Shown: positions 8,599-17,106 of the stretch, piece after piece
How the letters are laid out: each line of letters opens with the position of its first letter
Position numbering within the stretch: the stretch's first letter is position 1
Assembly (NCBI GenBank): GCA_040776985.1
Contig: JAXGZL010000002.1
Location: forward strand, 744,001 to 808,000
DNA from: UBA6115 sp040776985
GTDB lineage: Bacteria; Bacillota; Clostridia; Christensenellales; Aristaeellaceae
Direction of reading: 5' to 3'
DNA: 64,000 nucleotides
Notes under the pieces: model-generated
Databases searched by the model: none
The model's input: only the letters and a program-made list of their open reading frames with translations
What the model was told of the DNA's origin: nothing
Position numbers and translations under genes: made by a program

Positions 8599-9036
8599 TT
8601 ATCTGAAGAACAAAGGCACCAGAATGCCGATGATGCCGCCAAAGAAAGCCTCTGTGGGCGTGTGCCCGATCAGCTCCTTGAGGGTGTCATCGCTCAGCGG
8701 TTTGCCTTCCACCAAAACCTGCTGGAGGATCTTGTTGATCAACTTTCCCTGCTTGCCCGTTTCATAGCGGACGCCCACCGCGTCATTGATCACAATGGCG
8801 GCAAAGCCAAAGGCCAGGGCAAAGGCGGTAGAGCCCAGCCCCTCCTGCACCGCCACCATGATGGCCAGGGACACCACAAAGGCGGTGTGGGCGCTGGGCA
8901 TGCCGCCGTTGCTGATCAGTCTCCTGATATCAAACCGGCGATGCACCCGCCAGTGCACCAGGGTTTTGACCACCTGAGCCACCAGCCAGGATGTCATCGC
9001 GCAGATCAAAATGTTGTTGTGAAGCAGATCAGACAA
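8599..9036 (-). CDS. Divergent PAP2 family membrane protein (YuiD-like)
   Basis: This 145-residue protein belongs to the 'divergent PAP2' family of integral membrane proteins related to phosphatidic acid phosphatase. The key motif GGMPSAHTAFVVSLA is present, with NDAVGVRYETGKQ after it. The final GHTPTEAFFGGIIGI matches the second phosphatase-type motif. The hydrophobic pattern suggests three or four membrane spans. The substrate is unknown; a lipid or isoprenoid phosphate is a reasonable guess because ispA lies just upstream. Confidence 0.9.
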   Translation of the reverse strand: MSDLLHNNILICAMTSWLVAQVVKTLVHWRVHRRFDIRRLISNGGMPSAHTAFVVSLAIMVAVQEGLGSTAFALAFGFAAIVINDAVGVRYETGKQGKLINKILQQVLVEGKPLSDDTLKELIGHTPTEAFFGGIIGILVPLFFR

Positions 9037-9056
9037 ACTCTTTCCTCCAAACAGGG

Positions 9057-9944
9057 CTATTGTACACGCTTAAGCGCCCGCCGCGCAAGTTCAGCCAGGA
9101 AGCCGCCCGGGCCTTCGATCTCTTCAGCCGCCTTCACAGCTTTCCCGATCTCCGCCGCCGCATCTTCCCTCGCCTGGGCGATACCCCGCAGCGCAGGCCA
9201 GGTCAGTTTGCCCTGTTCCTGATCCTTGTTAGTGTCCTTGCCCAGCAGCGCGGCGTCCCCTTCCAGGTCCAGCAGGTCATCCACCATCTGAAAGGACAGC
9301 CCCAGGTGCCTGGCGTACTGTTCCCCCACGTCAAGGATCTTGGACGATGCCTCCACCAAAATCAGCCCGGACAGCACCGCCCCGTGGAACAGGTCTGCTG
9401 TTTTGTGCTGATGGATATAGGTCACCTTGTCCAAAGTAGGCTCCTGATGGCTCAAGGTGATGTCAGCGGTCTGCCCGGCGATCATCCCCCGGCTGCCAGC
9501 CCTCGCGGCGATATTGTGAAGGGCCTTGATGGCCTGGGGATGCTCTGATTGGCTCATGATCTCAAAGGCCAGGTTCAGCAGGGCGTCCCCCGCCAGCAGC
9601 GCAAGAGCCTCCCCATACACCACATGGCTGGTGGGCTTGCCCCGCCTCAAGGCATCATCATCCATGCAGGGCAGGTCATCATGGATCAGGGAATAGGTGT
9701 GGATCATCTCAAGGCCTGCCGCAAAGGGCAGGGCTTTTTCCAGATCTTGTTTAAACACCCCGTAGGATGCCAGCAGCAAGACCGGGCGCAGCCGTTTTCC
9801 GCCTGACAGCAGGCTGTAGCGCATGGCCTTAATAAGCGGCATCGCGTATTCAGCGCTGTCCTGCGCCAGCTGGTCCATGCAGCGTTCCAGATATGCCTCA
9901 ACCAGGTCTTGATAGCGCTGGTAAAGCTGTTGATAGCCGCTCAT
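9057..9944 (-). CDS. ispA: Polyprenyl diphosphate synthase (farnesyl type)
   Basis: This trans-isoprenyl diphosphate synthase condenses IPP with allylic diphosphates, most likely making farnesyl diphosphate. The first Asp-rich motif is DDLPCMDDDALRRGKPT and the second is DDLLDLEGD, with GGKRLRPVLLLA upstream. At 295 residues it has the size of IspA. It overlaps xseB by four bases, the conserved xseA-xseB-ispA order of Bacillota. The chain length of the product cannot be fixed by eye. Confidence 0.94.
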   Translation of the reverse strand: MSGYQQLYQRYQDLVEAYLERCMDQLAQDSAEYAMPLIKAMRYSLLSGGKRLRPVLLLASYGVFKQDLEKALPFAAGLEMIHTYSLIHDDLPCMDDDALRRGKPTSHVVYGEALALLAGDALLNLAFEIMSQSEHPQAIKALHNIAARAGSRGMIAGQTADITLSHQEPTLDKVTYIHQHKTADLFHGAVLSGLILVEASSKILDVGEQYARHLGLSFQMVDDLLDLEGDAALLGKDTNKDQEQGKLTWPALRGIAQAREDAAAEIGKAVKAAEEIEGPGGFLAELARRALKRVQ

Positions 9945-10162
9945 GCTTCATCCACCGGTGTCAGCACTCCCTGTTTCAACTCTGAAAACTTCTCCTGGGC
10001 GGCATCCAGTTCCTTTTTCAGGCTATCGGCCAGTTTTGCGCCCTGCTCATAGCTTTTCAGCAACTCATCCAGGCTGAGCTTGCCTTCTTCCATGGTGTTC
10101 ACCAGGCTTTCCAGCGCTTCCAGCCTGTCCTCAAAGCGCATGGCTTCCTTCTTTTCGGTCAT
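9941..10162 (-). CDS. xseB: Exodeoxyribonuclease VII small subunit
   Basis: XseB is the small helical subunit that assembles in several copies on XseA to degrade single-stranded DNA. The 73-residue product has the family core FEDRLEALESLVNTMEEG and SLDELLKSYEQG. It overlaps xseA upstream and ispA downstream by four bases each. Confidence 0.96.
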   Translation of the reverse strand: MTEKKEAMRFEDRLEALESLVNTMEEGKLSLDELLKSYEQGAKLADSLKKELDAAQEKFSELKQGVLTPVDEA

Positions 10163-11367
10163 TCTTTTCGCTCCTTTATCATCACCTCAAGTGTCCTCAC
10201 CCGCACCCTGCCGTCCTGGAACATCAGCTCCATCTCCTCCGGCGCGTCCTCCGCCTTGGTGACCGGATGCCCCTCTGACAGGACAATCACATAGCCCCGC
10301 TTCAGCGTTTCACTGGGCCCCGCATATTCAAACCGGGTCAGCAGGGCGGTGGCGGCGGTTGAGATTTGCTGAAAGCCCATGGCTGCCGCGGCGTGCAGCC
10401 TGCCCACCATTCCCTTATACTCAGACAAAGCCAGGCTGATTTTCTGCCGGGGATTGTTCTGTTCCAGCCTGGCCAACAATTCATTCAGCCGGATTTCCCT
10501 TTGCATCAGTTGCCACTGGGCCGCTGTCTGCAAGCTTTGCAGGGTGGTGTCAATGCGCCCAATCAGATCCTGCTTCAGCGGCACCGCCAGCTCCGCCGCG
10601 GCGGAAGGGGTGGGCGCCCGCATGTCCGCCGCAAAGTCCGCCAGGGTCACGTCCGTTTCATGCCCGACTGCTGATATCACAGGGACTGGGCAGTCAGCGA
10701 TGGCCCTCACCAGCGCCTCATCGTTGAAGGCCCAAAGGTCCTCCAGGGAACCGCCCCCCCGGCCAATGATGACTACATCAACCTGGGGCAGGGCAGCCAC
10801 TTCCAGAAGCCCTGCTCGCAGGTCCTCCGCAGCGCCCTCCCCCTGCACCAGGGAGGGGCGCAGGATGACCGGCATGTCCGGATAACGCCGTCTGGTGACC
10901 GTCAGAATGTCGCTGATCACGGCGCCGGTGGCTGAGGTAACCACACCGATGGCCTTTGGCAGCAGGGGCAGGGGCTTTTTCCGCGCCGCGTCAAACAACC
11001 CCTCTTTTTGAAGGCTGTCCTTTAAGGCCAGAAACCGTTCGTACAGCGCCCCCAGGCCGTCCTTTGCCATGGCCTGGCCGTAAAACTGGTAGCTGCCTGA
11101 GGCGGTGTACAGCCCCACCGCCCCTGTCAGCAGCACCATCATCCCGTCCTGGGGATAAAACCTGAGCATCTGGGCATACTGCCTGAACATCACACAGGCA
11201 ATCCGGCTGTTTTCATCCTTCAGGGAAAAATACAGGTGCCCGGAGCTGTGCCGCTTGAAGTTGCTGATCTCACCCCTGATGGTCAGGTCCTGCAGCATCG
11301 GGTCTCCCGCCAGGGATCGCCTGACATATTCGTTCAGGTCACTGACGCTCAGCGTCCTTGCCTGCAT
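10159..11367 (-). CDS. xseA: Exodeoxyribonuclease VII large subunit
   Basis: XseA is the catalytic subunit of exonuclease VII. It has an N-terminal OB-fold (SVSDLNEYVRRSL, then GHLYFSLKDENSRIACVMF) and a nuclease domain with SATGAVISDI, GRGGGSLEDLWAFNDE and SAVGHETDVTLADFAAD. A coiled-coil follows, with KRGYVIV near the C-terminus. At 402 residues it is of normal length. Its first 19 bases overlap the end of folD. Confidence 0.96.
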   Translation of the reverse strand: MQARTLSVSDLNEYVRRSLAGDPMLQDLTIRGEISNFKRHSSGHLYFSLKDENSRIACVMFRQYAQMLRFYPQDGMMVLLTGAVGLYTASGSYQFYGQAMAKDGLGALYERFLALKDSLQKEGLFDAARKKPLPLLPKAIGVVTSATGAVISDILTVTRRRYPDMPVILRPSLVQGEGAAEDLRAGLLEVAALPQVDVVIIGRGGGSLEDLWAFNDEALVRAIADCPVPVISAVGHETDVTLADFAADMRAPTPSAAAELAVPLKQDLIGRIDTTLQSLQTAAQWQLMQREIRLNELLARLEQNNPRQKISLALSEYKGMVGRLHAAAAMGFQQISTAATALLTRFEYAGPSETLKRGYVIVLSEGHPVTKAEDAPEEMELMFQDGRVRVRTLEVMIKERKE

Positions 11368-12194
11368 GCCGCCTCCAGCGTATTTTCCATCAGCATGCTG
11401 ATGGTCATCTTGCCAATGCCGCCTGGTACCGGGGTGATGTAGCCGGCCACCTGGGCGACCTGATCATAGTCCACATCCCCCACCACCTTGCCGTCCACCC
11501 GGTTGATGCCCACATCCATGACAGCGGCGCCCGGCTTCACCATGTCAGCGGTCACAAAGCGGGGCTTGCCGATGGCCGCCACCAAGACATCCGCCCGGCG
11601 GCAATGCTCCTTCAAGTCCTTGGTGCGGGAGTGGCACAGGGTCACGGTGCAGTGCTCCTGCAGCAGCAGCATCGCAATGGGTTTGCCCACGATATTGCTG
11701 CGGCCGATCACCACCGCCTCCTTGCCGACCAGGTCAATACCCGCTTCCTTCAGCATGTAAAGGATGCCCTTGGGCGTGCAGGGCACCACCCCTTCCTGCC
11801 CGGTGAACAGCTTGCCCGCGTTCATCAGGTGGAAACCGTCCACATCCTTTTCAGGCAGGATTTTAGCCAGGGCCGCTTCCTCATTCAGGTGCTTTGGCAA
11901 TGGGAGCTGCACCAGGATGCCGCTGATCTTGCTGTCACGGTTCAGCTGGTCAATGGTGTCCTCCAGCTGCTCCTGTCTGGTTTCCGCCGGCAGGCGGACG
12001 GTTTCAGAGTGGATGCCGATGGTTTCACAGGCGATTCCCTTGTTCCGCACATAGATGTGGCTGGCCGGGTCCTCCCCCACCAGCACCACAGCCAGGCCCG
12101 GGTGAATGCCCTGTTTTTTAAGCTCTTCCACCCGCGCTTTTTGTTCCTGCGTTAGCTTGTCCGATAGCTCCTTGCCGCTTAAAATGACTGCCAT
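11349..12194 (-). CDS. folD: Methylenetetrahydrofolate dehydrogenase/cyclohydrolase
   Basis: FolD is bifunctional: NADP-dependent 5,10-methylene-THF dehydrogenase and 5,10-methenyl-THF cyclohydrolase. Visible are SHIYVRNKGIACETIGI with the catalytic region, ILVQLPLPKHLNEE, and VVIGRSNIVGKPIAMLL of the NADP site. The C-terminus has TPVPGGIGKMTISMLMENT. It is 281 residues long and lies two bases after the TsaD-like gene. Confidence 0.97.
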   Translation of the reverse strand: MAVILSGKELSDKLTQEQKARVEELKKQGIHPGLAVVLVGEDPASHIYVRNKGIACETIGIHSETVRLPAETRQEQLEDTIDQLNRDSKISGILVQLPLPKHLNEEAALAKILPEKDVDGFHLMNAGKLFTGQEGVVPCTPKGILYMLKEAGIDLVGKEAVVIGRSNIVGKPIAMLLLQEHCTVTLCHSRTKDLKEHCRRADVLVAAIGKPRFVTADMVKPGAAVMDVGINRVDGKVVGDVDYDQVAQVAGYITPVPGGIGKMTISMLMENTLEAACRQGR

Positions 12195-12195
12195 C

Positions 12196-13152
12196 CTAAG
12201 CCTCCTTTGATGTTATATATTGTTGAAGTCCGATCATCGCCACACCCGCGGCGTTATCTCCAGCATACCCGCTCTGCCCGAAATGCAAACGCAGGGGCAG
12301 GCCACGTTTCCGGGTTCTTTCCTGCAGCAAATCCTTGAGCAGCTGGGAGGACGCCACGCCGCCGGTGATCAGCAGGTCCTGGCATCCAGTGGCCCTGGCA
12401 GCCGCCCGGCCCATTTTGAGGACCACACGGGCAACACAGTCAAAAACCTCCGCCGCCACGACCGCAGCCGGCTTGCCGGCGGCTATGTCCTTCAGCGCCG
12501 CGGCTTCCACCCCGGAAAAGCTGCATCCCATCCCATCTTTGACGATGGCAGGGTAGACGCCGCTGGCCCTGGTTCCCACCGCCAGCTGTTCAAGCCCGGG
12601 CCCTGCCGGAAATTGAAGACCCCGCGCTACGCCAACCCTGTCTATCAGCTGTCCCGCGCTCAAGTCCAGTGTGTCTCCCAGCAGCTGGACGCTTCCTTTT
12701 TCTATCCTCACCACCTGGGTGGTGCCGCCTGACAGGTGCATGCCTAGATGATTTTCTGGCAGCCCGGAAAGCCCAATCCTGGCGGCGGCAAAGTGCCCCT
12801 GCTGATGGCTTGTGCCGTAAAAGGGGACTTGCAGCGCTGAAGCAATGCCTTTTGCATAGGATGATCCGGTTACAAACACCGGCATGTAGGAATCCTGCCC
12901 GTCCAGAGGCGCGGTGGAAGCGCAAACCGCCATAATCCGGGGCTGCCCCGCCTCCCTCATCGCCTGCCTCACAGCCTCCGGCAGCTGTTTCACATGTTGA
13001 AAAACGGCCTCGCTTTGGCGAAGCCCTCTTTCCCCTTGATCCACCTTCAGCGGCACGCGCACACTGGCCAGCACCTGCCCCCCCAGCGCCACCAACGCGC
13101 AGGAGGTGGTATAACAGCTGGTGTCAATGCCCAGGACTGCCTCTTTACTCAC
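12196..13152 (-). CDS. TsaD/Kae1-like paralogue, function unknown
   Basis: This 318-residue ASKHA-fold protein is related to TsaD, which makes t6A in tRNA, but it looks like a paralogue. The N-terminus LGIDTSCYTTSCALV differs from the usual GIETSCDETA. The metal-binding pair is kept as SHQQGH (His116, His120), and the C-terminal Asp motif appears as GYAGDNAAGVAM. It sits between nusB and folD, a place where Clostridia often carry a second TsaD-like gene. Whether it acts in t6A synthesis is not shown by the sequence; another t6A gene set would be expected elsewhere in the genome. Confidence 0.8.
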   Translation of the reverse strand: MSKEAVLGIDTSCYTTSCALVALGGQVLASVRVPLKVDQGERGLRQSEAVFQHVKQLPEAVRQAMREAGQPRIMAVCASTAPLDGQDSYMPVFVTGSSYAKGIASALQVPFYGTSHQQGHFAAARIGLSGLPENHLGMHLSGGTTQVVRIEKGSVQLLGDTLDLSAGQLIDRVGVARGLQFPAGPGLEQLAVGTRASGVYPAIVKDGMGCSFSGVEAAALKDIAAGKPAAVVAAEVFDCVARVVLKMGRAAARATGCQDLLITGGVASSQLLKDLLQERTRKRGLPLRLHFGQSGYAGDNAAGVAMIGLQQYITSKEA

Positions 13153-13544
13153 TCCCGCTCCCGGATAAAGGAACCCAGCACCCCGTTGATAAACCGGCTG
13201 TCTACCTCGTCCCCGAAGCGCTTGGCGATTTCCACCGCCTCGTTTACCACCACCTCGACCGTGGTGTCGGTGCTTTCTATCTCGTGCATGGCCAGCAGCA
13301 AAATAGCGTGGTCAATCACCGGGATCCGGTCAAGGGAACGCTTTGGGCTGAGCCTGGCGATCACCTCATCGTAGCCGGCCTGCTTTTCTGCCACCGCCTT
13401 GACAGCGGCTTCCAGATAGTCCGCGTCCTCGCCGATGTTCAGGTAGTCGTCCAGCTCGCTTAAAACGCTTTCGCAGTCCACCCCGCCCTGAAGGCGACAG
13501 TAGATCATCTGCATGGCCACCCGACGCGCTGCGTGTCTGGCCAT
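13149..13544 (-). CDS. nusB: Transcription antitermination factor NusB
   Basis: NusB binds boxA RNA with S10 (NusE) in rRNA antitermination. The start at 13544 gives MARHAARRVAMQMIYCRLQ, the normal N-terminus; the longer open frame upstream only shadows the previous gene. VVVNEAVEIAKRFGD and the closing FINGVLGSFIRE are typical of the family. It is about 131 residues, starts one base after the DUF2273 stop and overlaps the TsaD-like start by four bases. Confidence 0.96.
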   Translation of the reverse strand: MARHAARRVAMQMIYCRLQGGVDCESVLSELDDYLNIGEDADYLEAAVKAVAEKQAGYDEVIARLSPKRSLDRIPVIDHAILLLAMHEIESTDTTVEVVVNEAVEIAKRFGDEVDSRFINGVLGSFIRERE

Positions 13545-13545
13545 A

Positions 13546-13902
13546 TCAGGTTTTTTCTTCCGCTTTGTCCGCGCCGGCCGCCTCGTCCGCAGGCTTTTCC
13601 GCCGCTTCTTTCCTGGCCTTGGTGGCCTGTTTGACCTTTTCCATGTCCTCAGGGGTGTAAACCACCTTCTGGTTCCTGGGCGGCACCACCTTGTCCACCA
13701 CCTTGCCAATGGCCTTCCCCAGGGTCTCAGCAGAGCCGATGATGACCCCCAGCAGGGTGAGGGCAAGCACCAGCAGCGTCTTCCAGAAGCCATAGTGAAC
13801 CAGAAGCAGGCCTGTCACAAAAAACACAGCGCCATAAAACACCTTACCGCATGGCGTGCCAGGCTTTATCGCGGACTTCACTTTTTCTTCAAGCTCACGC
13901 AT
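13546..13902 (-). CDS. DUF2273-type small membrane protein
   Basis: The 118-residue product has one long hydrophobic region (about residues 22-52, VFYGAVFFVTGLLLVHYGFW onward) that may cross the membrane once or twice. A charged Lys/Glu/Ala-rich C-terminal tail follows. Size, topology and position after amaP match the DUF2273 proteins that accompany Asp23 and AmaP. The molecular function is unknown; a part in the envelope-stress Asp23 complex is inferred from gene order. Confidence 0.85.
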   Translation of the reverse strand: MRELEEKVKSAIKPGTPCGKVFYGAVFFVTGLLLVHYGFWKTLLVLALTLLGVIIGSAETLGKAIGKVVDKVVPPRNQKVVYTPEDMEKVKQATKARKEAAEKPADEAAGADKAEEKT

Positions 13903-13903
13903 G

Positions 13904-14536
13904 TTAAGACTCCTCTTTTTCTGTTTGTTTCTTGCCGTTTTCTGCCCCTGGCTGCTTGGGGACGAAGGTCAACTCTTCCTTCTTCACCAGATAGGGGGAA
14001 TCCCCCACAATGGTGTCTGCGCTGTCCACCAGAATCCGGACTTCCTTCACCTCGATGCCGGTGGCTGCCCGCATATGCTTGGTGATGTGCTTCTGCAGGG
14101 ACTCCACCGCCAGGGGGATGTTGATGTTGTCCGCCAGGTCCAGCGAAAGGTTGATCACCACGCTGTCCTTGACCGGTTGGATGGCCATGGCCTTCTTCTT
14201 GATTTCCTTGTATTCGGAAATGGACTTGTGCACGATGCTCTCAATGGCCTGAACGCTGATGCGCATCTCCCCGGAAGAGGTCTTCTGCAGCACAAATCCG
14301 CCCCGGGACGCCTTCATTTTGCCGGGCAGAGTCAGGGTAAAGCCGCCAAACACCAGGGTGATGGCGCCCATCACAAATATCAGCAGGCGGTTGATTGAGA
14401 AAAACCCCTCGTTTTCCGCGCGCAGGGGAATCTCGTTGAACTGGACCCCCGCAATCACCAGCACCACGCCCACCGCCAGGCAAAGCAAGGCGCCAATAAA
14501 CAGGGCAATCCGGTGCCAGACTTTAAGCTTCATCAT
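13904..14536 (-). CDS. amaP: Asp23 membrane anchor AmaP
   Basis: AmaP tethers Asp23 to the membrane in staphylococci. This 210-residue homologue has two hydrophobic segments (about residues 8-30 and 48-68). A domain related to Asp23 follows, with SVQAIESIVHKSISEYKEI and VVINLSLDLADNINIPLAVE. The C-terminus is Lys/Glu-rich. It lies between the Asp23 gene and DUF2273 in the usual order. Confidence 0.9.
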   Translation of the reverse strand: MMKLKVWHRIALFIGALLCLAVGVVLVIAGVQFNEIPLRAENEGFFSINRLLIFVMGAITLVFGGFTLTLPGKMKASRGGFVLQKTSSGEMRISVQAIESIVHKSISEYKEIKKKAMAIQPVKDSVVINLSLDLADNINIPLAVESLQKHITKHMRAATGIEVKEVRILVDSADTIVGDSPYLVKKEELTFVPKQPGAENGKKQTEKEES

Positions 14537-14552
14537 GGCTTAACCGCCTTCT

Positions 14553-15257
14553 TCAAGCTTTACGCCGCTTGACAGGGGCTTGTTTCTTCTTTGGCTCTTC
14601 CTCGGGCTTCTCGGCTTCCTTCTTTTCTTCCTGAGGCGCATCCTTAGGGGGCTCCGGCTTTTCATCCTTCGCTTCCACAGGCTCCTCAGCCGCCGGTTTC
14701 TCCTCGGCTACGGACTTTTCTTCTGCAGGCTTCTCTTCCTGAACCGGCTTCTCCCCCGGCTCTTCCCTTTGGGATGCCTTTTCCTGTTTCCTCTCCTTCT
14801 TGGCCTTCTTCTCAGGCTCGGGACTGGAAAGGCTCGGAATGTTGGCTGCTTCCAGGCGGGTTTGCAGCTCCTTGCGGTCACGCTCAAAGCTGACACCCTG
14901 GACATGCACATCCACGCGCACCACATGAAGCCCGGTCATGGACTCAATGGATTTGCGGACGTTTTCCTGCACCTCCACCGCCACCTTCTGGATGGGCTGG
15001 CCGTACTCCACAATGGTGTACAGGTCAACGCTGACCTCTTCAGAGCCCACTTCCACCTTTACGCCCCGGGTGATGTTGCGGTTCCGGCTGATAATCTCTC
15101 CCAAGCCACCTGCGGTGACCATGCCGGCAATGCCCTCCACCTCGTTGGCGGCAATGCCGGAGATGATGGCAATCACCTCATTGGCATAGGTGATGGTGCC
15201 GCCTTCGGTCAGCTGCGTTTCCGCATTCACCGGCAGGTTGTCATTATTTTTTGCCAT
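14553..15257 (-). CDS. Asp23/Gls24 envelope stress protein with long charged tail
   Basis: The N-terminal 130 residues are an Asp23/Gls24 domain (ITYANEVIAIISGIAANEVE, then VEYGQPIQKVAVEVQENVR). These proteins line the inner face of the membrane and respond to cell-wall stress. About 90 further residues are almost only Lys, Glu, Pro and Ala, which is much longer than the tail of typical 130-150-residue homologues and is probably disordered. A good AGGAGGT site precedes the start, and a promoter-like pair lies at 15287-15315. It heads the nusB-folD-xse operon. Confidence 0.92.
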   Translation of the reverse strand: MAKNNDNLPVNAETQLTEGGTITYANEVIAIISGIAANEVEGIAGMVTAGGLGEIISRNRNITRGVKVEVGSEEVSVDLYTIVEYGQPIQKVAVEVQENVRKSIESMTGLHVVRVDVHVQGVSFERDRKELQTRLEAANIPSLSSPEPEKKAKKERKQEKASQREEPGEKPVQEEKPAEEKSVAEEKPAAEEPVEAKDEKPEPPKDAPQEEKKEAEKPEEEPKKKQAPVKRRKA

Positions 15258-15286
15258 AGTAAATACCTCCTTGAGGAATCATGGTC

Positions 15287-15315
15287 AGTATATCAGAATT
15301 GACCATCCTTTACAA
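15287..15315 (-). promoter_or_regulatory. Candidate sigma-A promoter for the asp23 operon
   Basis: TTGTAA (15315-15310) and TATACT (15292-15287) are separated by 17 bases on the minus strand, directly beside the aspS stop codon. The -10 lies within a short inverted repeat, ATGGTCA/TGACCAT. Moderate match to the consensus. Confidence 0.5.
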
Positions 15316-17106
15316 TCACTGCCCCTTCTCAATCATAAGGTGCAGCATCTCCAACTGGTCTTCTGAAACCTGCCCCGGGGTCTCCATCATCAGGCAGGAG
15401 GCGTTCTGAATCTTGGGGAAGGCCAATACGTCCCGCAGGCTTTCCGTGTCCATCAGCTTCATGATCAGCCGGTCAATGCCAAAGGCAAAGCCGCCATGGG
15501 GCGGGGTGCCGTATTTGAAGGCCTCCAGCAGGAAACCAAAGCGCGCCCAGGCCTCCTCGTGGGTGAAGCCCAGGAGGGAAAACATCTCCTCCTGCAGGTC
15601 GCTGGCGTGAATGCGAATGGAGCCTGAACCCATCTCGATGCCGTTAAGCACCAGGTCGTAGGCCTTGGCCCGTACCCGGCCAGGCTCAGTCTTCAGATAC
15701 TGGTGATCCTCCTCCATTGGCATGGTGAAGGGATGGTGGGCTGCCACAAAGCGGTTATCCTCCTCCTTCCACTCAAGCAGCGGGAACTCCGTGATCCACA
15801 GCAGGTCATAGCGCTCATGATCAATCAATTCCAACTGCTGACCCAGCCTCACCCGCACCTGGCCCATGGCGTTGAGCGCGGTCAGCCTGCTATCCGCAAT
15901 GAAGAAGGCGGCGTCCCCCGGCTTGATGTCCATCAGCCCATTAAGCGCCTCCAGCTTTTCTTCGCTCAGGAATTTGGCAAAGCTGGAGCGCAGGCTGCCG
16001 TCCTCCTGCCTGGCCATCCAGGCAAGGCCCTTCACATGATAACCCTTGGCATATTCGCCCAGGGCATCCATTTCCTTGCGGGACAGGCTGGCAGCGCCGG
16101 GGGCCGTGATGCCGCAGACAATCTGCCCGGCATTGGCGGCATTTTCAAAGACTGAAAAGCCGCATCCTGCCGCCCAGTCAGTGATGGTCTTAATCTCCAT
16201 GCCAAAGCGGGTGTCCGGTTTGTCACTGCCATAGCGCTCCATGGCGTCATGCCAGGTCATTCTTTTAAGCGGCAGGGGGATGTCAATGCCCTTGACCTCC
16301 CTGAACACCGCGGCGAAAGCTCCCTCAACCACCGCCTGCACGTCTTCCGGCTCCACAAAGGTCATCTCCAGATCCAGCTGGGAGAACTCCGGCTGCCTGT
16401 CTGCCCGGCTGTCCTCATCCCGGAAGCAGCGGGCAATCTGGAAGTAGCGGTCAACGCCCCCCACCATCAGCAACTGCTTGTAGATCTGCGGGCTTTGGGG
16501 AAGGGCATAGAAAGTGCCCGGGTGATGGCGGCTGGGCACCAGGAAATCCCTGGCGCCTTCTGGGGTGGACTTGGTGAGGATAGGGGTTTCCACCTCAATG
16601 AATCCCTCCCTCACCATGTGCCGCCTGATGGCGTCCACCGTCCTGGCCCTCAGCATCAGCATCTTCTGCATGCTGGGCCTTCTCAGGTCCAGATAGCGGT
16701 ACTTCAGGCGCACCGTTTCGCTCTCGTTTTTCCCATCCTCAATATAGATGGGCGGGGTCTGGGATTCGTTCAAAATCTTGGCTTCCTTCACCATCATCTC
16801 GATGGTACCGGTAGCCATGTTTTCGTTCACTGCCTCTTTTGCCCGCCGGGTGATCTCACCCCGGACCGCCAGCACATATTCACCCCGCAGGGAAACGCCG
16901 GCCTTATAGGTGGCCGCGTCCAGCTGCCTTTCGTCAAACACCACCTGGATGATGCCGCTGCGGTCCCTGAGCCAGACAAAGATAATGCCCCCCATGTCCC
17001 GGGAGCGCTGCACCCAGCCCATCAGGGTCAGCTCTTTCCCCACATCCTGTTCCGTCACCTCTGCGCAGCGCTTGCTGCGCTTCCAGCCTTTCAAAAACTC
17101 AGCCAT
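15316..17106 (-). CDS. aspS: Aspartyl-tRNA synthetase
   Basis: This class II synthetase charges tRNA-Asp. It has an N-terminal OB-fold (GKELTLMGWVQRSRDMGGIIF), the bacterial GAD insertion domain and the class II core. Motifs include FIEVETPILTKSTPEGARDF, motif 2 around ARCFRDEDSRADRQPEFSQ and motif 3 GFAFGIDRLIM. The start at 17106 (MAEFLKGWKRSK) gives 596 residues and overlaps the hisS stop by eight bases. It lies under the same T-box leader as hisS. Whether the enzyme also charges tRNA-Asn cannot be told by eye. Confidence 0.97.
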   Translation of the reverse strand: MAEFLKGWKRSKRCAEVTEQDVGKELTLMGWVQRSRDMGGIIFVWLRDRSGIIQVVFDERQLDAATYKAGVSLRGEYVLAVRGEITRRAKEAVNENMATGTIEMMVKEAKILNESQTPPIYIEDGKNESETVRLKYRYLDLRRPSMQKMLMLRARTVDAIRRHMVREGFIEVETPILTKSTPEGARDFLVPSRHHPGTFYALPQSPQIYKQLLMVGGVDRYFQIARCFRDEDSRADRQPEFSQLDLEMTFVEPEDVQAVVEGAFAAVFREVKGIDIPLPLKRMTWHDAMERYGSDKPDTRFGMEIKTITDWAAGCGFSVFENAANAGQIVCGITAPGAASLSRKEMDALGEYAKGYHVKGLAWMARQEDGSLRSSFAKFLSEEKLEALNGLMDIKPGDAAFFIADSRLTALNAMGQVRVRLGQQLELIDHERYDLLWITEFPLLEWKEEDNRFVAAHHPFTMPMEEDHQYLKTEPGRVRAKAYDLVLNGIEMGSGSIRIHASDLQEEMFSLLGFTHEEAWARFGFLLEAFKYGTPPHGGFAFGIDRLIMKLMDTESLRDVLAFPKIQNASCLMMETPGQVSEDQLEMLHLMIEKGQ

